A DNA stretch of 64,000 nucleotides from Pleurodeles waltl (taxonomy: Eukaryota; Chordata; Amphibia; Caudata; Salamandridae). The position numbers were made by a program, and so were the translations under genes. Location of the stretch: assembly GCF_031143425.1 (NCBI RefSeq), contig NC_090445.1, forward strand, positions 819,800,817 to 819,864,816. The letters run 5' to 3'. The number at the start of each line of letters is the position of its first letter. Within the stretch, counting starts at the first letter, position 1. Below, in pieces: positions 1 to 10,083 of this stretch. The notes under the pieces were generated by a model, which had not been told where the DNA came from, ran no database searches, and saw nothing but the letters and a program-made list of their open reading frames with translations.

Positions 1-43
1 ACACAGTAGGTGGATTGGAGTTCAAATTGTGTTGGAATTAAAA

Positions 44-46
<3 letters not shown>

Positions 47-91
<45 letters not shown>
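47..91. repeat. (AT)n microsatellite
   Basis: An uninterrupted run of AT dinucleotides lies in the leader of the Ty3/gypsy element, between the primer-site region and the gag start codon. It creates a spurious Ile-Tyr repeat reading frame. Confidence 0.95.
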
Positions 92-94
<3 letters not shown>

Positions 95-122
95 AAACTC
101 TCCAGCATCACATTATATTAAA

Positions 123-1808
123 ATGCAATTTGAACCACCGGCTAAATTTTTGCAAACAAAAGGTCATCCACCTATGCCTTGGTCCAGATGGAAGGAAGAA
201 TTTTTGACCTATATGAAAGCGATGGATGATGAAAACATGTCGAAGGAAAGAAAAAAATATATTTTACTACATTGTTTAGGCTCGGAAGGACAAATGGTAT
301 TTAGAACCTTACCACCGGTTACTATCCTAGAACAAGGGGATGGGGAATTGGATGTTTTTAAAGAAGCATTAATGAGATTGGAAAATAGATTCAGGCCTAC
401 ACCAAGCATAGCATTAAATAGGTTCAAGTTTTACACGAGAATACAGCATCCTGAAGAAACTTTTGATGATTTTTTGACGGCACTGCGTGGTTTATCTGTA
501 CATTGTAATTTTGGAGCAATGACTGATGAAATGATCAGAGATCAAATTATTGTGCACGTAAAAAGCAGGAAAATTCAGGAACATTTGTGGGTTATGGGGG
601 ATCCTAAGTTACAAGATGTCATTGCAACTGCTAAAGCCTTGGAGCAGTCAGATAAATGGATAAAAACAATACAAGAGTCAGACAAGGCTAGTAATACGGA
701 ATTGGATGTGGTGGGCGCTGTGAGAGGGAACACTAATAGTTATGTAAATGCCAGTAACAGTGTGGTAGGAAAAAAAGAAAGGTATGACAAGTCGGATAAA
801 TATGCTTGTTTTCGGTGTGGTAGTTTAAGTCATTTAGCATCATCATCTCAGTGTCCTGCTATTGGCAAGGAGTGTAAGAAATGTGGTAGAGTGGGGCATT
901 TTGCTAGGGTATGCAGAGATTTAAAAAAAGTTATTAACATGTCGAGAGGGAAAATGGCGTGTGTGAATATTAGAAAATGTGAGGTGGATGGAGGTGATAT
1001 ACAAAGTGGCACGGTGTTGTCACTGAAGAGTGGTGAAGGCGATGGATCAAAAAGACCTATGTGTGAGGTGCTAGTGGAAGGAAAAAAGTTGGTACTTATG
1101 GCAGATTCAGGATCGCCGTGGACGATTATTGTTCAGGACTATTTTGAACGAATGTTTGAAGGAATTTGGGACATGACTGATTTAAATGAATCTGACATTG
1201 TGGCTGAGAGTTTTGAAGGTACAACTATTGATGTGATGGGGTTTGTTGAGACGGAAATCGTATTTAAAGAAAGGAGAGCTAACATTAAGTTGTATGTGGC
1301 GGCAAAAGGAGTGAATGTTTTAGGTTGGAAGGATCAGGGTAAATTGAACATCATTTTGAACCCTAGGAGTAAGGAACATGTCTTGGCAGTAGGAAGCGGG
1401 GAGAACAAGGAATGGATTATTGACAAGTTTCCACAAGTATTCGCCAAAGAGTTAGGTAAATTAGAGAATTACAGCCACAAGATAAAGGTTAAGAATAATG
1501 CTAAACCTGTTGTACAAAAACTCCGGAATGTGCCCATAAGTGTAAGAGAAGAGTTAAAACACATATTATCTGAGATGATAGATAACAATGTTATAGAAGA
1601 AATTGAATCCTCTGAATGGGTATCTCCAATTGTGTTGAACCGTAAACCTGACAAATCTTTGAGGTTATGTGTGGATTTGAGGGCTGTCAATGCGAATATT
1701 ATTGTGAATTGTCACCCACTGCCTAAGATCAACGAGGTGATTAGCCTGCTGGAAGGAGCGAACATTTTCACCACTTTGGATTTAAGATCAGCATATCATC
1801 AGATATAG
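123..1808 (+). CDS. Ty3/gypsy gag, protease and N-terminal RT, ended by an in-frame stop
   Basis: This is the first 561 codons of a single gag-pol frame. It starts at the first ATG after the leader. Residues 1 to about 220 are gag (capsid-like). Two zinc knuckles follow near residue 229: the second is a canonical C-x2-C-x4-H-x4-C (CKKCGRVGHFARVC), while the first has a longer last spacer. The retropepsin active site DSGS lies near residue 327. RT begins near residue 450, with the VSPIV and LRLCVDLR blocks, and breaks off just after the first catalytic block (TTLDLRSAYHQI), where TAG occupies 1806-1808. The same frame continues open for another 837 codons, so this is a nonsense change in one polyprotein and not a natural gag/pol boundary. 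It would act in cytoplasmic particles. Confidence 0.9.
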   Translation: MQFEPPAKFLQTKGHPPMPWSRWKEEFLTYMKAMDDENMSKERKKYILLHCLGSEGQMVFRTLPPVTILEQGDGELDVFKEALMRLENRFRPTPSIALNRFKFYTRIQHPEETFDDFLTALRGLSVHCNFGAMTDEMIRDQIIVHVKSRKIQEHLWVMGDPKLQDVIATAKALEQSDKWIKTIQESDKASNTELDVVGAVRGNTNSYVNASNSVVGKKERYDKSDKYACFRCGSLSHLASSSQCPAIGKECKKCGRVGHFARVCRDLKKVINMSRGKMACVNIRKCEVDGGDIQSGTVLSLKSGEGDGSKRPMCEVLVEGKKLVLMADSGSPWTIIVQDYFERMFEGIWDMTDLNESDIVAESFEGTTIDVMGFVETEIVFKERRANIKLYVAAKGVNVLGWKDQGKLNIILNPRSKEHVLAVGSGENKEWIIDKFPQVFAKELGKLENYSHKIKVKNNAKPVVQKLRNVPISVREELKHILSEMIDNNVIEEIESSEWVSPIVLNRKPDKSLRLCVDLRAVNANIIVNCHPLPKINEVISLLEGANIFTTLDLRSAYHQI

Positions 1809-4322
1809 TTGACTGAGGATTCTAGACATCTTACAGCATTTATCACCCCACAGGGTTTGTTTCAATTCAAGAGGATGCCATTTGGCTTAGCCTCTGCAGC
1901 ATCAGTTTTTCAGAGAGCAATGTTCCACTTGTTCAAAGACATGGATAAATATGTCAAGTGTTTTCAAGATGACATATTAATATTTTCCAGAAATGAAAAA
2001 GATCATAAGGAACATGTGGTAAATGTATGTAATGTTTTGAAGAAAAATGGACTGACTCTAAAGGTAAAAAAGTGTACGTTTTTTGCCAAATCTGTGGAAT
2101 ATTTGGGTCATACCATATCGGGTGATGGTGTAGTTCCAAAACGGTCTTTGGTGGATGCTATTATGAAGGCTCCTGCTCCTGATAATAGGGAGAAACTACT
2201 ATCTTTTACTGGATTATGTGAGTACTATAGTAAATTTATTGAAAATTTTGCCACAAAAATTGAACCTTTGAGGGAACTTACAAGGAAAGGTGTCCAGTAC
2301 AAGTGGTCGGAAAAGCAAAATGAAGCTTTTGAGAGAATAAAAAGGGAAATTGTGGAAGCTCCCACTCTGAGACCTTTCAGTGTGGGAGCACAATGTGTGG
2401 TGACGGTCGATGCAAGCATGTATGGAATTGGAGGTGTGTTATCTCAAAGATGTGGTAAGGACAGGTGGAATGTCTCGTTTGCTTCACGTACGTTAAATGA
2501 TGCGGAGAGAAAATATGCTGTGATTGAGAAGGAGTTGTTGGCATGCATCTGGGCCGTTGAACATTTTAGAGATTATATCTGGGGTACAAATTTTATTCTG
2601 CAAACTGATCATAAACCCTTAGTGGGAATTCTTTCTCCAGGTGGGGGTTGGAATGCCACGGCTCGTATTGCCAGACTTGTGTCAAAATTGCAAGAGTATT
2701 GTTTCAAAGTGGAATATGTACCGGGGAAGAGTAATGTGGTGGCAGATTGTTTGTCTAGACTTCCACAGAATGAGGCAAAAGAAGATAATGCATTTCATGA
2801 GCTGTTGGAGAATGAAGTAATTTCCACTGTGTCAGGATACATGACTGATGAGTTTGGGAGCATCAAAGAAGAAGTTTGGAAGGATTGTGAGAAAAATGAT
2901 GATGTAATACAGGAGGTAAAGGGGTATGTGAGAGATGGTTGGCCAGTTAAATGTAAGGTTGCAGCGGAATTAGAACCGTTTGCTAAGGTTAGAGGTGAAC
3001 TGGAAGTGGAAAATGAGATGCTATTCAAGAAAGGGAAGTGCATTCCTCCCAGAGGTTTGTTGCAGACCATTTTGACTATAGCTCATGAGAGGCACCCGGG
3101 CATGTCATCCATGAAACGCTTGGTACGCACGTGTTTTCGGTGGCCGGGATTAGATAAAATGGTGGATAGAGTTGTCAGAGAATGTGATGTTTGTGTGAAC
3201 GCTGAAAAAATGTTAAGAACGGTGCCTGCACCTCTGGTTCCCGTCTCTTGGCCGACTTCTCCCTGGCAGAAATTGGGATTCGACATTTCCGGTCCGTTTC
3301 ATTCTCTGCCATATGATGCACGTTATGCTTTAGTGCTTATTGATTACTTTTCAAAATGGCCAGAGGTAAAAATGGTTCCATGTGTAACAGCGGGGGTGAT
3401 CATAGAATTTTTCAAGGAGATTTTTGCTAGGGAAGGTTATCCAGAAGTCTTGATTTCTGATAATGGGGTTCAATTGATTGCTGAAAACACACAAAGGTTT
3501 TTTAGGTATAGCAACATTAAACATGTTACTACTCCATTGTATGAACCACAAGGTAACGGACAGGTGGAGAGATTTAACCGTGTTCTTAAAGATAGCATTG
3601 TATGGGCACGTGGTTTTGGAGGACTGTGGAAGAACAAGTTAAGAAAAAAATTGTGGCATTACAGAATTACTCCACAATCCACCACAGAAGTAAGTCCTTT
3701 TAGATTGTTGAGGGGAAGACATCCGGTGTCGAAGTTATGTCCTTGGTGGTTCAAGAGGAAACAGGGCAAAGAATGGGAAAAGGTGTCTTTGGAAGAAATC
3801 AGGGAAAGGGTTAAAGGAAAACAGATGAAGATTAAGGACATTTATGACAGAAAGTGGAATGTAAAGGTACCTAACTTTGTAGTTGGAGATTGGGTTAAGA
3901 TACGTAAGCCTGGTTTTTTAAGAAAGACTGAAAGTAAGTTTGGAAAGGCTCTCAAGGTGGTCAAGGTGTTAAGGAATAGTGTGGTTACGCAGGATGGCAA
4001 AGTGTGGAATGTGAGAAGAGTGGCGAAGTGTTGTGGTAATTGTGTTGACTTTAATGAAGGGGAGTGTTTGGATCACCTGATAGGAGGGAGGAGTGGTTTT
4101 GGTAAGGAAATTGCACGACCTGTTGAGAGTGGGGAAAATGGAAGTGGTTATGAGTTGTTGGATCCTGCAGAAGCCTCAGAGGAAACTCCTGAGGAGGTAG
4201 GGGTGGCTGGAAATCAAAAGAATTATAGTGGCAATGTTATGAATAGTGATTCTGTTGCTTTGAGGGTGAAATTTAATGCGAGGAAACGTTGTCCACCGTT
4301 CAACCTTAGAGATTTTGTTTAA
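1809..4322 (+). CDS. Ty3/gypsy RT, RNase H and integrase (continuation after the stop)
   Basis: In frame with the preceding segment. Residues 1-110 complete the RT; the catalytic site reads FQDD where many relatives have YxDD. RNase H spans roughly 190-320, with VTVDASMYGIGG, a YAVIEKELLA block and QTDHKPL. Integrase follows from about 400: an HHCC zinc module (HERHPGMSS, then a C-x2-C at CDVC), then a D,D,E core with LGFDISGPF, LISDNGVQL and GNGQVERFNR. The C-terminus has a basic, SH3-like stretch and an acidic tail; I see no chromodomain. No frameshift is visible over 837 codons, which suggests a young insertion. On its own this segment lacks a start codon in a usual context, so it is probably not translated separately. 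Confidence 0.9.
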   Translation: MTEDSRHLTAFITPQGLFQFKRMPFGLASAASVFQRAMFHLFKDMDKYVKCFQDDILIFSRNEKDHKEHVVNVCNVLKKNGLTLKVKKCTFFAKSVEYLGHTISGDGVVPKRSLVDAIMKAPAPDNREKLLSFTGLCEYYSKFIENFATKIEPLRELTRKGVQYKWSEKQNEAFERIKREIVEAPTLRPFSVGAQCVVTVDASMYGIGGVLSQRCGKDRWNVSFASRTLNDAERKYAVIEKELLACIWAVEHFRDYIWGTNFILQTDHKPLVGILSPGGGWNATARIARLVSKLQEYCFKVEYVPGKSNVVADCLSRLPQNEAKEDNAFHELLENEVISTVSGYMTDEFGSIKEEVWKDCEKNDDVIQEVKGYVRDGWPVKCKVAAELEPFAKVRGELEVENEMLFKKGKCIPPRGLLQTILTIAHERHPGMSSMKRLVRTCFRWPGLDKMVDRVVRECDVCVNAEKMLRTVPAPLVPVSWPTSPWQKLGFDISGPFHSLPYDARYALVLIDYFSKWPEVKMVPCVTAGVIIEFFKEIFAREGYPEVLISDNGVQLIAENTQRFFRYSNIKHVTTPLYEPQGNGQVERFNRVLKDSIVWARGFGGLWKNKLRKKLWHYRITPQSTTEVSPFRLLRGRHPVSKLCPWWFKRKQGKEWEKVSLEEIRERVKGKQMKIKDIYDRKWNVKVPNFVVGDWVKIRKPGFLRKTESKFGKALKVVKVLRNSVVTQDGKVWNVRRVAKCCGNCVDFNEGECLDHLIGGRSGFGKEIARPVESGENGSGYELLDPAEASEETPEEVGVAGNQKNYSGNVMNSDSVALRVKFNARKRCPPFNLRDFV

Positions 4323-4465
4323 TTGAAGATTTAGTGTTAATGTTGTATAATATTGTTTTGTATCTCTATTTTATTTATTTGTTTTGATAATCACATTCTG
4401 TGATTTATTGTAAGATTGTGATCATACAATTTATTTATCTTTCCCATCTTGTTATTTGTTGTTTT

Positions 4466-4476
4466 AGGGAGGGAAA
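4466..4476 (+). other. Polypurine tract of the Ty3/gypsy element
   Basis: The all-purine string AGGGAGGGAAA directly precedes the TGTG that opens the 3' LTR. That is the expected position for the plus-strand primer. Confidence 0.75.
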
Positions 4477-4686
4477 TGTGTTATAACTTGGGATACAGAA
4501 CGTTGTAATGGAATGGAGGGATCTTGGAATGTTGGGGGGAGGCTGGTAACGGCACTCTGGCTGGGATTTCCGAAGAAAGAAGAAGGTTTCCTTTTGTATC
4601 CTGATTAAAGTAAATACTTGACATTACCTTACTATTGAAGTATTGGACTACTTTACAGATGCGCCCTCCTCTGTATCCACAGTAGG
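4477..4686 (+). repeat. 3' LTR of the Ty3/gypsy element (about 210 bp)
   Basis: It starts TGTGTTATAAC right after the polypurine tract. Its last nine bases are identical to bases 2-10 of the window, the tail of the cut-off 5' LTR. The exact 3' edge is uncertain because the shared bases end in AGTAGG rather than the usual CA. Confidence 0.75.
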
Positions 4687-4689
4687 GGA

Positions 4690-5168
4690 AGAAAATATGA
4701 CAGCAACAGGAGAGGTATCCAGACCGCCAGCTTCACCCAATTCATGTGCCCAGTCCACTTCCAGGTAGAATTCTAAAGGGTCCAGTGACCCCTTCACACT
4801 TCAACCCGTACCTAATCCCATAAGAATAATGGTCAGGATCTAACCTGCGGTATGTAGGCCCCATCGAAGACAGAACTGGTGTCGAACGATGTCAGTCTGG
4901 CTCCCGGCCGGAGTTCGGTATAAGTATGGGGAAGACGTCGATCATGGGCCCGACTGACGTTGGAAGCATCAATGTTTTTGCCGGCGCCGAGGAAGGTCGT
5001 GTTGGCTTGACTGATGTCACCACCGATCCAACAATGGATCCCGAGGGGCTCTCCAGAACCACCGGCGCAGAACTCAAGGGGGCCACCCCCTCCAACCCTA
5101 TTGGGCCCGAAGGTGTCGCAGGGTGATGGTCTGCCCAAAAATGAGGTGCACAGCCTCATAAAACTAAC
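4690..5168. other. GC-rich unclassified stretch, possible DIRS gag remnant
   Basis: This is GC-rich compared with the AT-rich surroundings. On the minus strand 4833-5159 is open and rich in Gly, Pro and Ser, resembling the low-complexity N-terminal part of DIRS gag proteins, but no conserved motif is visible. It lies next to a DIRS RT fragment on the same strand. I regard it as a TE remnant and not a gene. Confidence 0.3.
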
Positions 5169-5450
5169 TCAGTTGGGCGGTGGTAGCTCTCGTGCCCGGA
5201 AACCTGGGGAGGCACAGAGCCAACCCAGAAGCAGGCTCTGAGAATGCAGGCCTAGTGCGCTGTCGCTCTTCACGCATCGCATTGTCCAAGTGACGGGGTG
5301 AAGTCGAAGAACGTTAGGACAAAGGCCTCCATCATTCTTCAGCACAAGAAACGAACAATAATAATATCCAGTGTCAATTTGTAATGCTGAAACCCTCTCT
5401 ATGGCTCCTCTGTCCAAAAGAACATGAACTACCTGCTGTAGAATCAACAA
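5169..5450 (-). pseudogene. DIRS-type RT fragment
   Basis: The minus strand reads through the opening blocks of a DIRS reverse transcriptase: LLDRGAIERVSALQ, then TGYYYCSFLVLKNDGGL. These correspond to the conserved 'LLxxGAIExV ... GFYSxFFLVxKKDGGLRP' pattern of the family. The frame degenerates right after this block and no catalytic DD is present. It lies downstream, on the same strand, of a gag relic at 6640-7620, so both may come from one old DIRS copy. Confidence 0.7.
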
Positions 5451-6639
5451 ATAGTCACTTGGAGTTAATAACTTATTCTGCCTCCTGCAAACTAAAGCAG
5501 CTTGGAAGCAGACACAGAGGTCAGGGGAGCAGGAGACTAGGCACTAAGTTCACATTGCTGGCCTGGACTTTATCGACTGAAACCCTGACCCCGAAAGGAC
5601 TGGCAGATTTTTTGCAGGGGCAGTGCGCCTTGGCGCTGCGTTTGTGTCAAATGCCTTACGAAGCTTTGAAAGGGGTGAAACTCCTTGGGATACTGCCGCA
5701 CAGGTGCAGAAAGGTGTTAGCCACTGGTCTATTGCCACCAATTTCATTACAAAGAAAATATTAATATCCTGTGCGATCTCGATGAAAGGAGCAACAAGTG
5801 GCCATCAAGGCAACTCTTTGTGCTAATCAGTGAATTAAAGTTTAAAATCAAAAATGAAACTAAAAGTGAGTGCAACACTATTTCTTTGGAATAAACCAGA
5901 CTGTTACAAGAACAAACTTGGAAAGAAAAATATGTTAATTAAACAGTGAAAACCTTATCATTTAAAACCTCCCAAAGGAACTAAAGTAACAAGTGGAGAA
6001 ACCTTAATGCGAACTGTTCAAAAACAAATCACACTGATGCTCAAATTCTCTTGAGGTAGTGTCAACATTCTGATATATACTGAACTAGTAAGAACACTAT
6101 TGAACATAACTATTGAGGACAACAGAGCCAAGCTTTAGAAGAAACAAACTATATAAAAATGAAATTTCTAGGTATGCTCTTATTCTTTGTTAGCCTTTTT
6201 ATTGAGTACATTTTTGAAGAAAAGATGCACAAGAGTTAAACACTGTTTCCTTTACATGTATAGCATTTTGAAAGGTTTCACGATCTCCTGCTAACTATGA
6301 TTAGAAGAAGTGGGTATATTTTCAGCTAATCACAGTGAACCAAGACTTCATTATTACATTTATATGGAGGTGTGAAGTGATTATCAACGGAACAATAATA
6401 AGAGTGGATTGTCTTCTTTTCCAGGTTTCCCTCCCTTGTAGGTCCCTTTCCTCATCCATTTCCTGACCACTCCAAAACTGGATGCCTTTACAGCAAGCTT
6501 CACTGGTGGTGAAAGGAGGCAGACTCAAGGTAGCATCGTCCTGACCCCGAGAATCAATGGGCTTCTGAAAAAAAGGCCTAGGGAGTGTGCTGTGGCTCTG
6601 CTTTCTCTAAAGTGCTCCAAGGTCTGCCTAATGTCTGAA
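5451..6639. other. Unclassified AT-rich intronic DNA
   Basis: No conserved coding block on either strand. The short open frames (for example 5384-5764 plus) match nothing I recognise. It separates the DIRS gag and RT remnants, so part of it may be a later insertion. Confidence 0.35.
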
Positions 6640-7620
6640 GCAACATGTGCAGTCAAATGGCATATCCATTAATCACACCTGACATGACCCGAAAAACCTG
6701 TGGCTCTCATACATGTGTGGCGCTGAATCACCACACCAGTACAAACTGCATAGCCTAAGCATTCAGTAGTGATCAGCCCAGAGTGGATGGCTTTTTTGCT
6801 GCGTATTAGCCATTGTGAATTATCTGCCCCAGGCTAAAGCTAAATTCATCAGGAACTGCCAGCAAGTTCTTCTTGACCATGTCACACAGTGGATGTGAAT
6901 ATCATTCTCAGAGGCTGCTAAGCATTTACTGAACAAAAGGCCAACCTAGCTGAGGTAACCTCCAGGTTATCATCTGTTTTCCAAATGTGTCCACATATTT
7001 CTACTTGCTACCAAGATCAAGATGAGTTGTAGGGAATTAGTTTGGTTCCAACCTACTGGTAGAGGTCTGGACCACAAGGCTCTTGGGCAGGGGATGCTGT
7101 GTGAGGAAGACAGTGTCACCTGGAGCAGATCTATGGCATCTAACAAATTTCCCATTTACCAGCAGACAGGAGCATGGTTTGTCCCAGGTGCCCATCAGAG
7201 TGTCAATCAGAGCTTCACTGAATATGTTAAGTGGGTTTGTGAAGGTCTGCATGGGCTCTAGCTCCTCTGTTACTATGGTGGCTTTGACCTCAGTAGGTGG
7301 TAGCTGTAACTTATGGTTCATGCTGGACGACTACATAGAAAGAGGCTGATTCATCTGTTGGGGAGTCCAGAGGGGATGGGGCTTGAGTGTGGGTGGGGGT
7401 AACTCAACCCAGTGTCGGGAGAGATGTCGAGTCCTTTGGCCTTCTGTAGGTCCATAAGATCCATTGTCATCACCTGGGTCATAATGGCTATGTTCTGAAT
7501 CACAGCTGAAAAAGATTGTGGAGTGCTTGAGGGTGACTCCTGGGTAGTGGTAGGGGTTTGTCTGAATCACACTGAGTTTGGGTTGGCTCTGTCAGAACAT
7601 GTACAGGTTGCAACTTCTGC
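6640..7620 (-). pseudogene. DIRS-type gag relic
   Basis: On the minus strand 7321-7037 reads NIFSEALIDTLMGTWDKPCS, then PGDTVFLTQHPLPKSLVVQ, a pattern typical of the middle of DIRS gag. Further along (about 6850-6650), with stops between, comes AIHSGLITTECLGYAVCTGV followed by RATGFSGHV. This is the hallmark 'I.SGL.TTD..GRAVGT..V.RR..WLR..GFS' segment that closes DIRS gag. Upstream 7331-7570 is an open low-complexity stretch that fits the gag N-terminus. Several frameshifts and stops make this an old, inactive copy. Confidence 0.65.
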
Positions 7621-8451
7621 TGAGGTCCCAAGGCAGAATCACCTAAGTTAGACAAACCATGCAAAGGATTGCAAATTTCAGCCTGATAAGGTTAGTGAAA
7701 GACACAAAGCCACCATTGCAAAAAATGAAAATGTAACCAAAACATTTCCATTAGATGTCATTCTTGTGCAATTAACTACAGATTGGGAAGGTCATAGAAA
7801 AAGACCCTCACTCTGGTGACTTATTTTTTAAAAATATACAGATACTAGTCTAAAGGAAAATAATATGTAGGTACAGAAAATACACTTTATAAACATTAAG
7901 AAGCTAAGCACAAGAAATTAAACTCAGCTGAGAGCAAGTTCAGCCAGCATATGAGATGGCTGTTCTGTGGCACTGAGTCCAAAGTGAAATCTAAAATTAT
8001 TATAGGAAGGATCCATCACAATGGTAGACTAGGATACAAAATTATGGCATCCAAATAATCAAAGGAATAAAAAAGATACCTGATATCACAGAAGGAAAGA
8101 ACATTCAGATCACATACATTTGACATAATAAGCCTTTTAAGTAAGTCTACTAATAAATGTCACTCATAATGCTGAGCTATGATGGATGCATTTTGGAGGA
8201 ACACTAAACAGAGCCCACCTAAGTTATTTTCATAAACATACACAATGTTTTCAGTGACCAACTTATTGGGGCTGATCCCAAAACAATGACCTCAAGCTGA
8301 ATCCGGTCAAACCTACTGATTTATTTAGCCACTAACATGTCAGCAACCTCACTACTGTGAGCCAACTTTACATTTGGAAACATGACATAATTTCAAAATG
8401 TGAAATGATGTGGTGATAAACCCTACCCAGTAACAGAGTGGATGCACTTAC
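7621..8451. other. SLK intron sequence without recognisable features
   Basis: AT-rich DNA between the DIRS gag relic and the SLK exon. I see no coding block, no next SLK exon and no clear repeat ends. Confidence 0.4.
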
Positions 8452-8763
8452 TTGCAAAGACATAGATCCTGATTCTTTGCTTTTGTTGAGGAAACTAGAA
8501 ATGGACAAGTTGAGGTCAATGCTGCTGTTATCGGCTGCAGAACCTGTTCCGGAAACAGTGTCATTTTCCTTCTGACTTTGAGGTTCTGATTGTGGTGAGA
8601 TTTTATCCAATGTGGGGGGAGATATTGTGCCATTTTCCTTTTGGTTTTCAGGTTCCAATGGTGGTGTGATTTTACTCACGGCCTGGGCAGATTCAACTTT
8701 CATGAGAGTCTCATCAGAGTGGACACTGATAGTAGACACTGTCTTTGTTTTACTTTGGTTTGA
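8452..8763 (-). CDS. SLK: SLK exon encoding the end of the central linker (5' edge uncertain)
   Basis: The minus strand encodes an acidic, Ser-rich linker ending in SIDLNLSISSFLNKSKESGS followed by MSLQ. This is the segment I recognise as lying immediately before the C-terminal coiled-coil region of vertebrate SLK. A strong donor (GTAAGT, 8451-8446) follows the complete codon CAA, giving a phase-0 end. The preceding part has a short internal duplication: EPENQKENGTIS and EPQSQKENDTVS. The frame stays open up to a stop at 8764-8766. No convincing acceptor is visible: the AG dinucleotides at 8740-8739 and upstream sit in purine-rich DNA without a pyrimidine tract. In other vertebrates this linker exon is long, so here it is either truncated or split. 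The related kinase STK10 does not fit as well. Confidence 0.75.
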
Positions 8764-9559
8764 TCAGATTATTTTCTATAGGAAATATATCTTGTTTCCT
8801 AGTCGTCCTTTTTCCCTTTCTCCTCTGTCAAAGGCACTTGAAATTACTCGCGCCCTCCTGAATGTGAGTTAAATGTAATGCGACTAGCTTAAACTATAAC
8901 ACTTGCTGTTTTACTCGCTTCCTTACAAGCGCGAGTCAGGGAACTGAAACTGCTGACACTTTTACTCGCGCCCTCCTGAGCGCGAGTTAGATTTCCTGCA
9001 CGGGTGCAACGCCAGCCTCAGTTGTCAAGGAAACGACTTGCTCGTGTCAGGGAGGAAGAGAACGCGCTAAGGAGCGCGAGACAGAGAAACGGTTGGCAGA
9101 GGTAAGGCAAAAATTGAAAATAAATTTAAAAAATGAAAGGACCTTGTGAATCTTGAATCTCGCAAAGGTCCTTAGGAGAAACAGCAATGTTTAGTAGTTC
9201 AAGGACCGGATCATGCAGGATTAAAAAATGGAGAAAACAAGGTTTCCAAATAAAAAGCTTAAAAAACGTCCAGAATCCTCAAAGTTATCGTTTGTGTTGA
9301 GATGCTCCTCAGACCCTCGTCACCAGTGTAGAAAAGAGTCACTCCAACTAATCTTCCAGTAAGAAATGTAGGTCCTTTTATTAGAGCATCCCATCCATCA
9401 GCAACCATGAACAACCTGCTCTTCACTCTGCTCACTTCTCATCTCCCACTCCACATTCTACTATGAGGTCATAGAGGCCTCAGCCCAAGACAAAGCATAG
9501 TGAGCATTCCACTCAAGCTGAGATCATCCAAGCCAATTACTACAGACAGGACCAGCAGA
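8764..9559. repeat. CpG-rich hairpin cluster and flanking unclassified repeat
   Basis: An 18-base string, TTACTCGCGCCCTCCTGA, occurs twice exactly, at 8844-8861 and 8962-8979. Several copies of ACTCGC are paired with GCGAGT to form short hairpins: 8914-8936, 8964-8987 and the related GCGCGAG near 9075. The block interrupts AT-rich intron DNA directly 5' of the SLK linker exon. From 9130 to 9560 there is no coding signal. It is probably part of a repeat family I cannot name. Confidence 0.45.
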
Positions 9560-9792
9560 AACCAGTGGAGGTGCTTTGGATTGGAGGCTCTGACGCCCAT
9601 CACAGTCTAATATCTCCAAAAGCAAGCTGTGGCTTAGCAGATAGTAATGAAGAGTCAATGGTGCGCATTAGGCATGACAAGTATGGTAACACCCTTAATT
9701 ATTCTGTTGTAAAATATAATCACAAAATATTGGGAGAAGGGAGGGGAGTGGACTGGTACTGACCTTTCTGGGTAGGAACTGCTCCTCGCCTA

Positions 9793-10083
9793 TTGACAAA
9801 ATCTTTAGTTCAATGTTGTTGGGGAACCTTTCTGGTGGGATTCAAGGCTGAATTTATTGGTTTCAGCGATCATGCATTGCTGTGGTGTAGTTGGAAGGCG
9901 GTGGGAATGAAAAAGCCTTTGACTACAACAGCGTATAGGCCGATCCTAGGAAGGAAAAATGGTTTTACGATCAAATGGGCCAAGGTGGGCAAGGACATCT
10001 TTATGCCCTCCCTGCTCCATGACAAGCAATTGGCCTTTTCCCTATGTCTTGACATGGAAGGCGAACCTACTGAGATTAAGTAG
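9793..10083 (+). pseudogene. LINE endonuclease C-terminal remnant
   Basis: The frame contains FIGFSDHALLWCSW, matching the end of an apurinic-type endonuclease domain, where an SDH motif supplies a catalytic histidine. The more N-terminal catalytic blocks are not readable. The frame breaks at 10083, and RT resumes in another frame. Confidence 0.55.

Larger units (their letters stand above)
1..4686 (+). mobile_element. Ty3/gypsy LTR retrotransposon, nearly full length
   Basis: One long gag-pol reading frame (123-4322) is followed by a purine tract and a short LTR. The first bases of the window (2-10) are identical to 4678-4686, the end of the downstream LTR, and the two sequences diverge straight after. 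The window therefore starts at the very end of the 5' LTR, and the TGG at 11-13 is where a tRNA primer site would begin. Domain order is gag, protease, RT, RNase H, integrase, which is the Ty3/gypsy order. The only coding damage seen is one in-frame stop at 1806-1808. The element lies in what appears to be a 3' intron of SLK, in the opposite orientation to that gene. Confidence 0.93.

Noticed and set aside
10..207. Open frame with an Ile-Tyr repeat before gag
   Set aside because: Produced by the (AT)n microsatellite in the leader; no ATG in a usual place.
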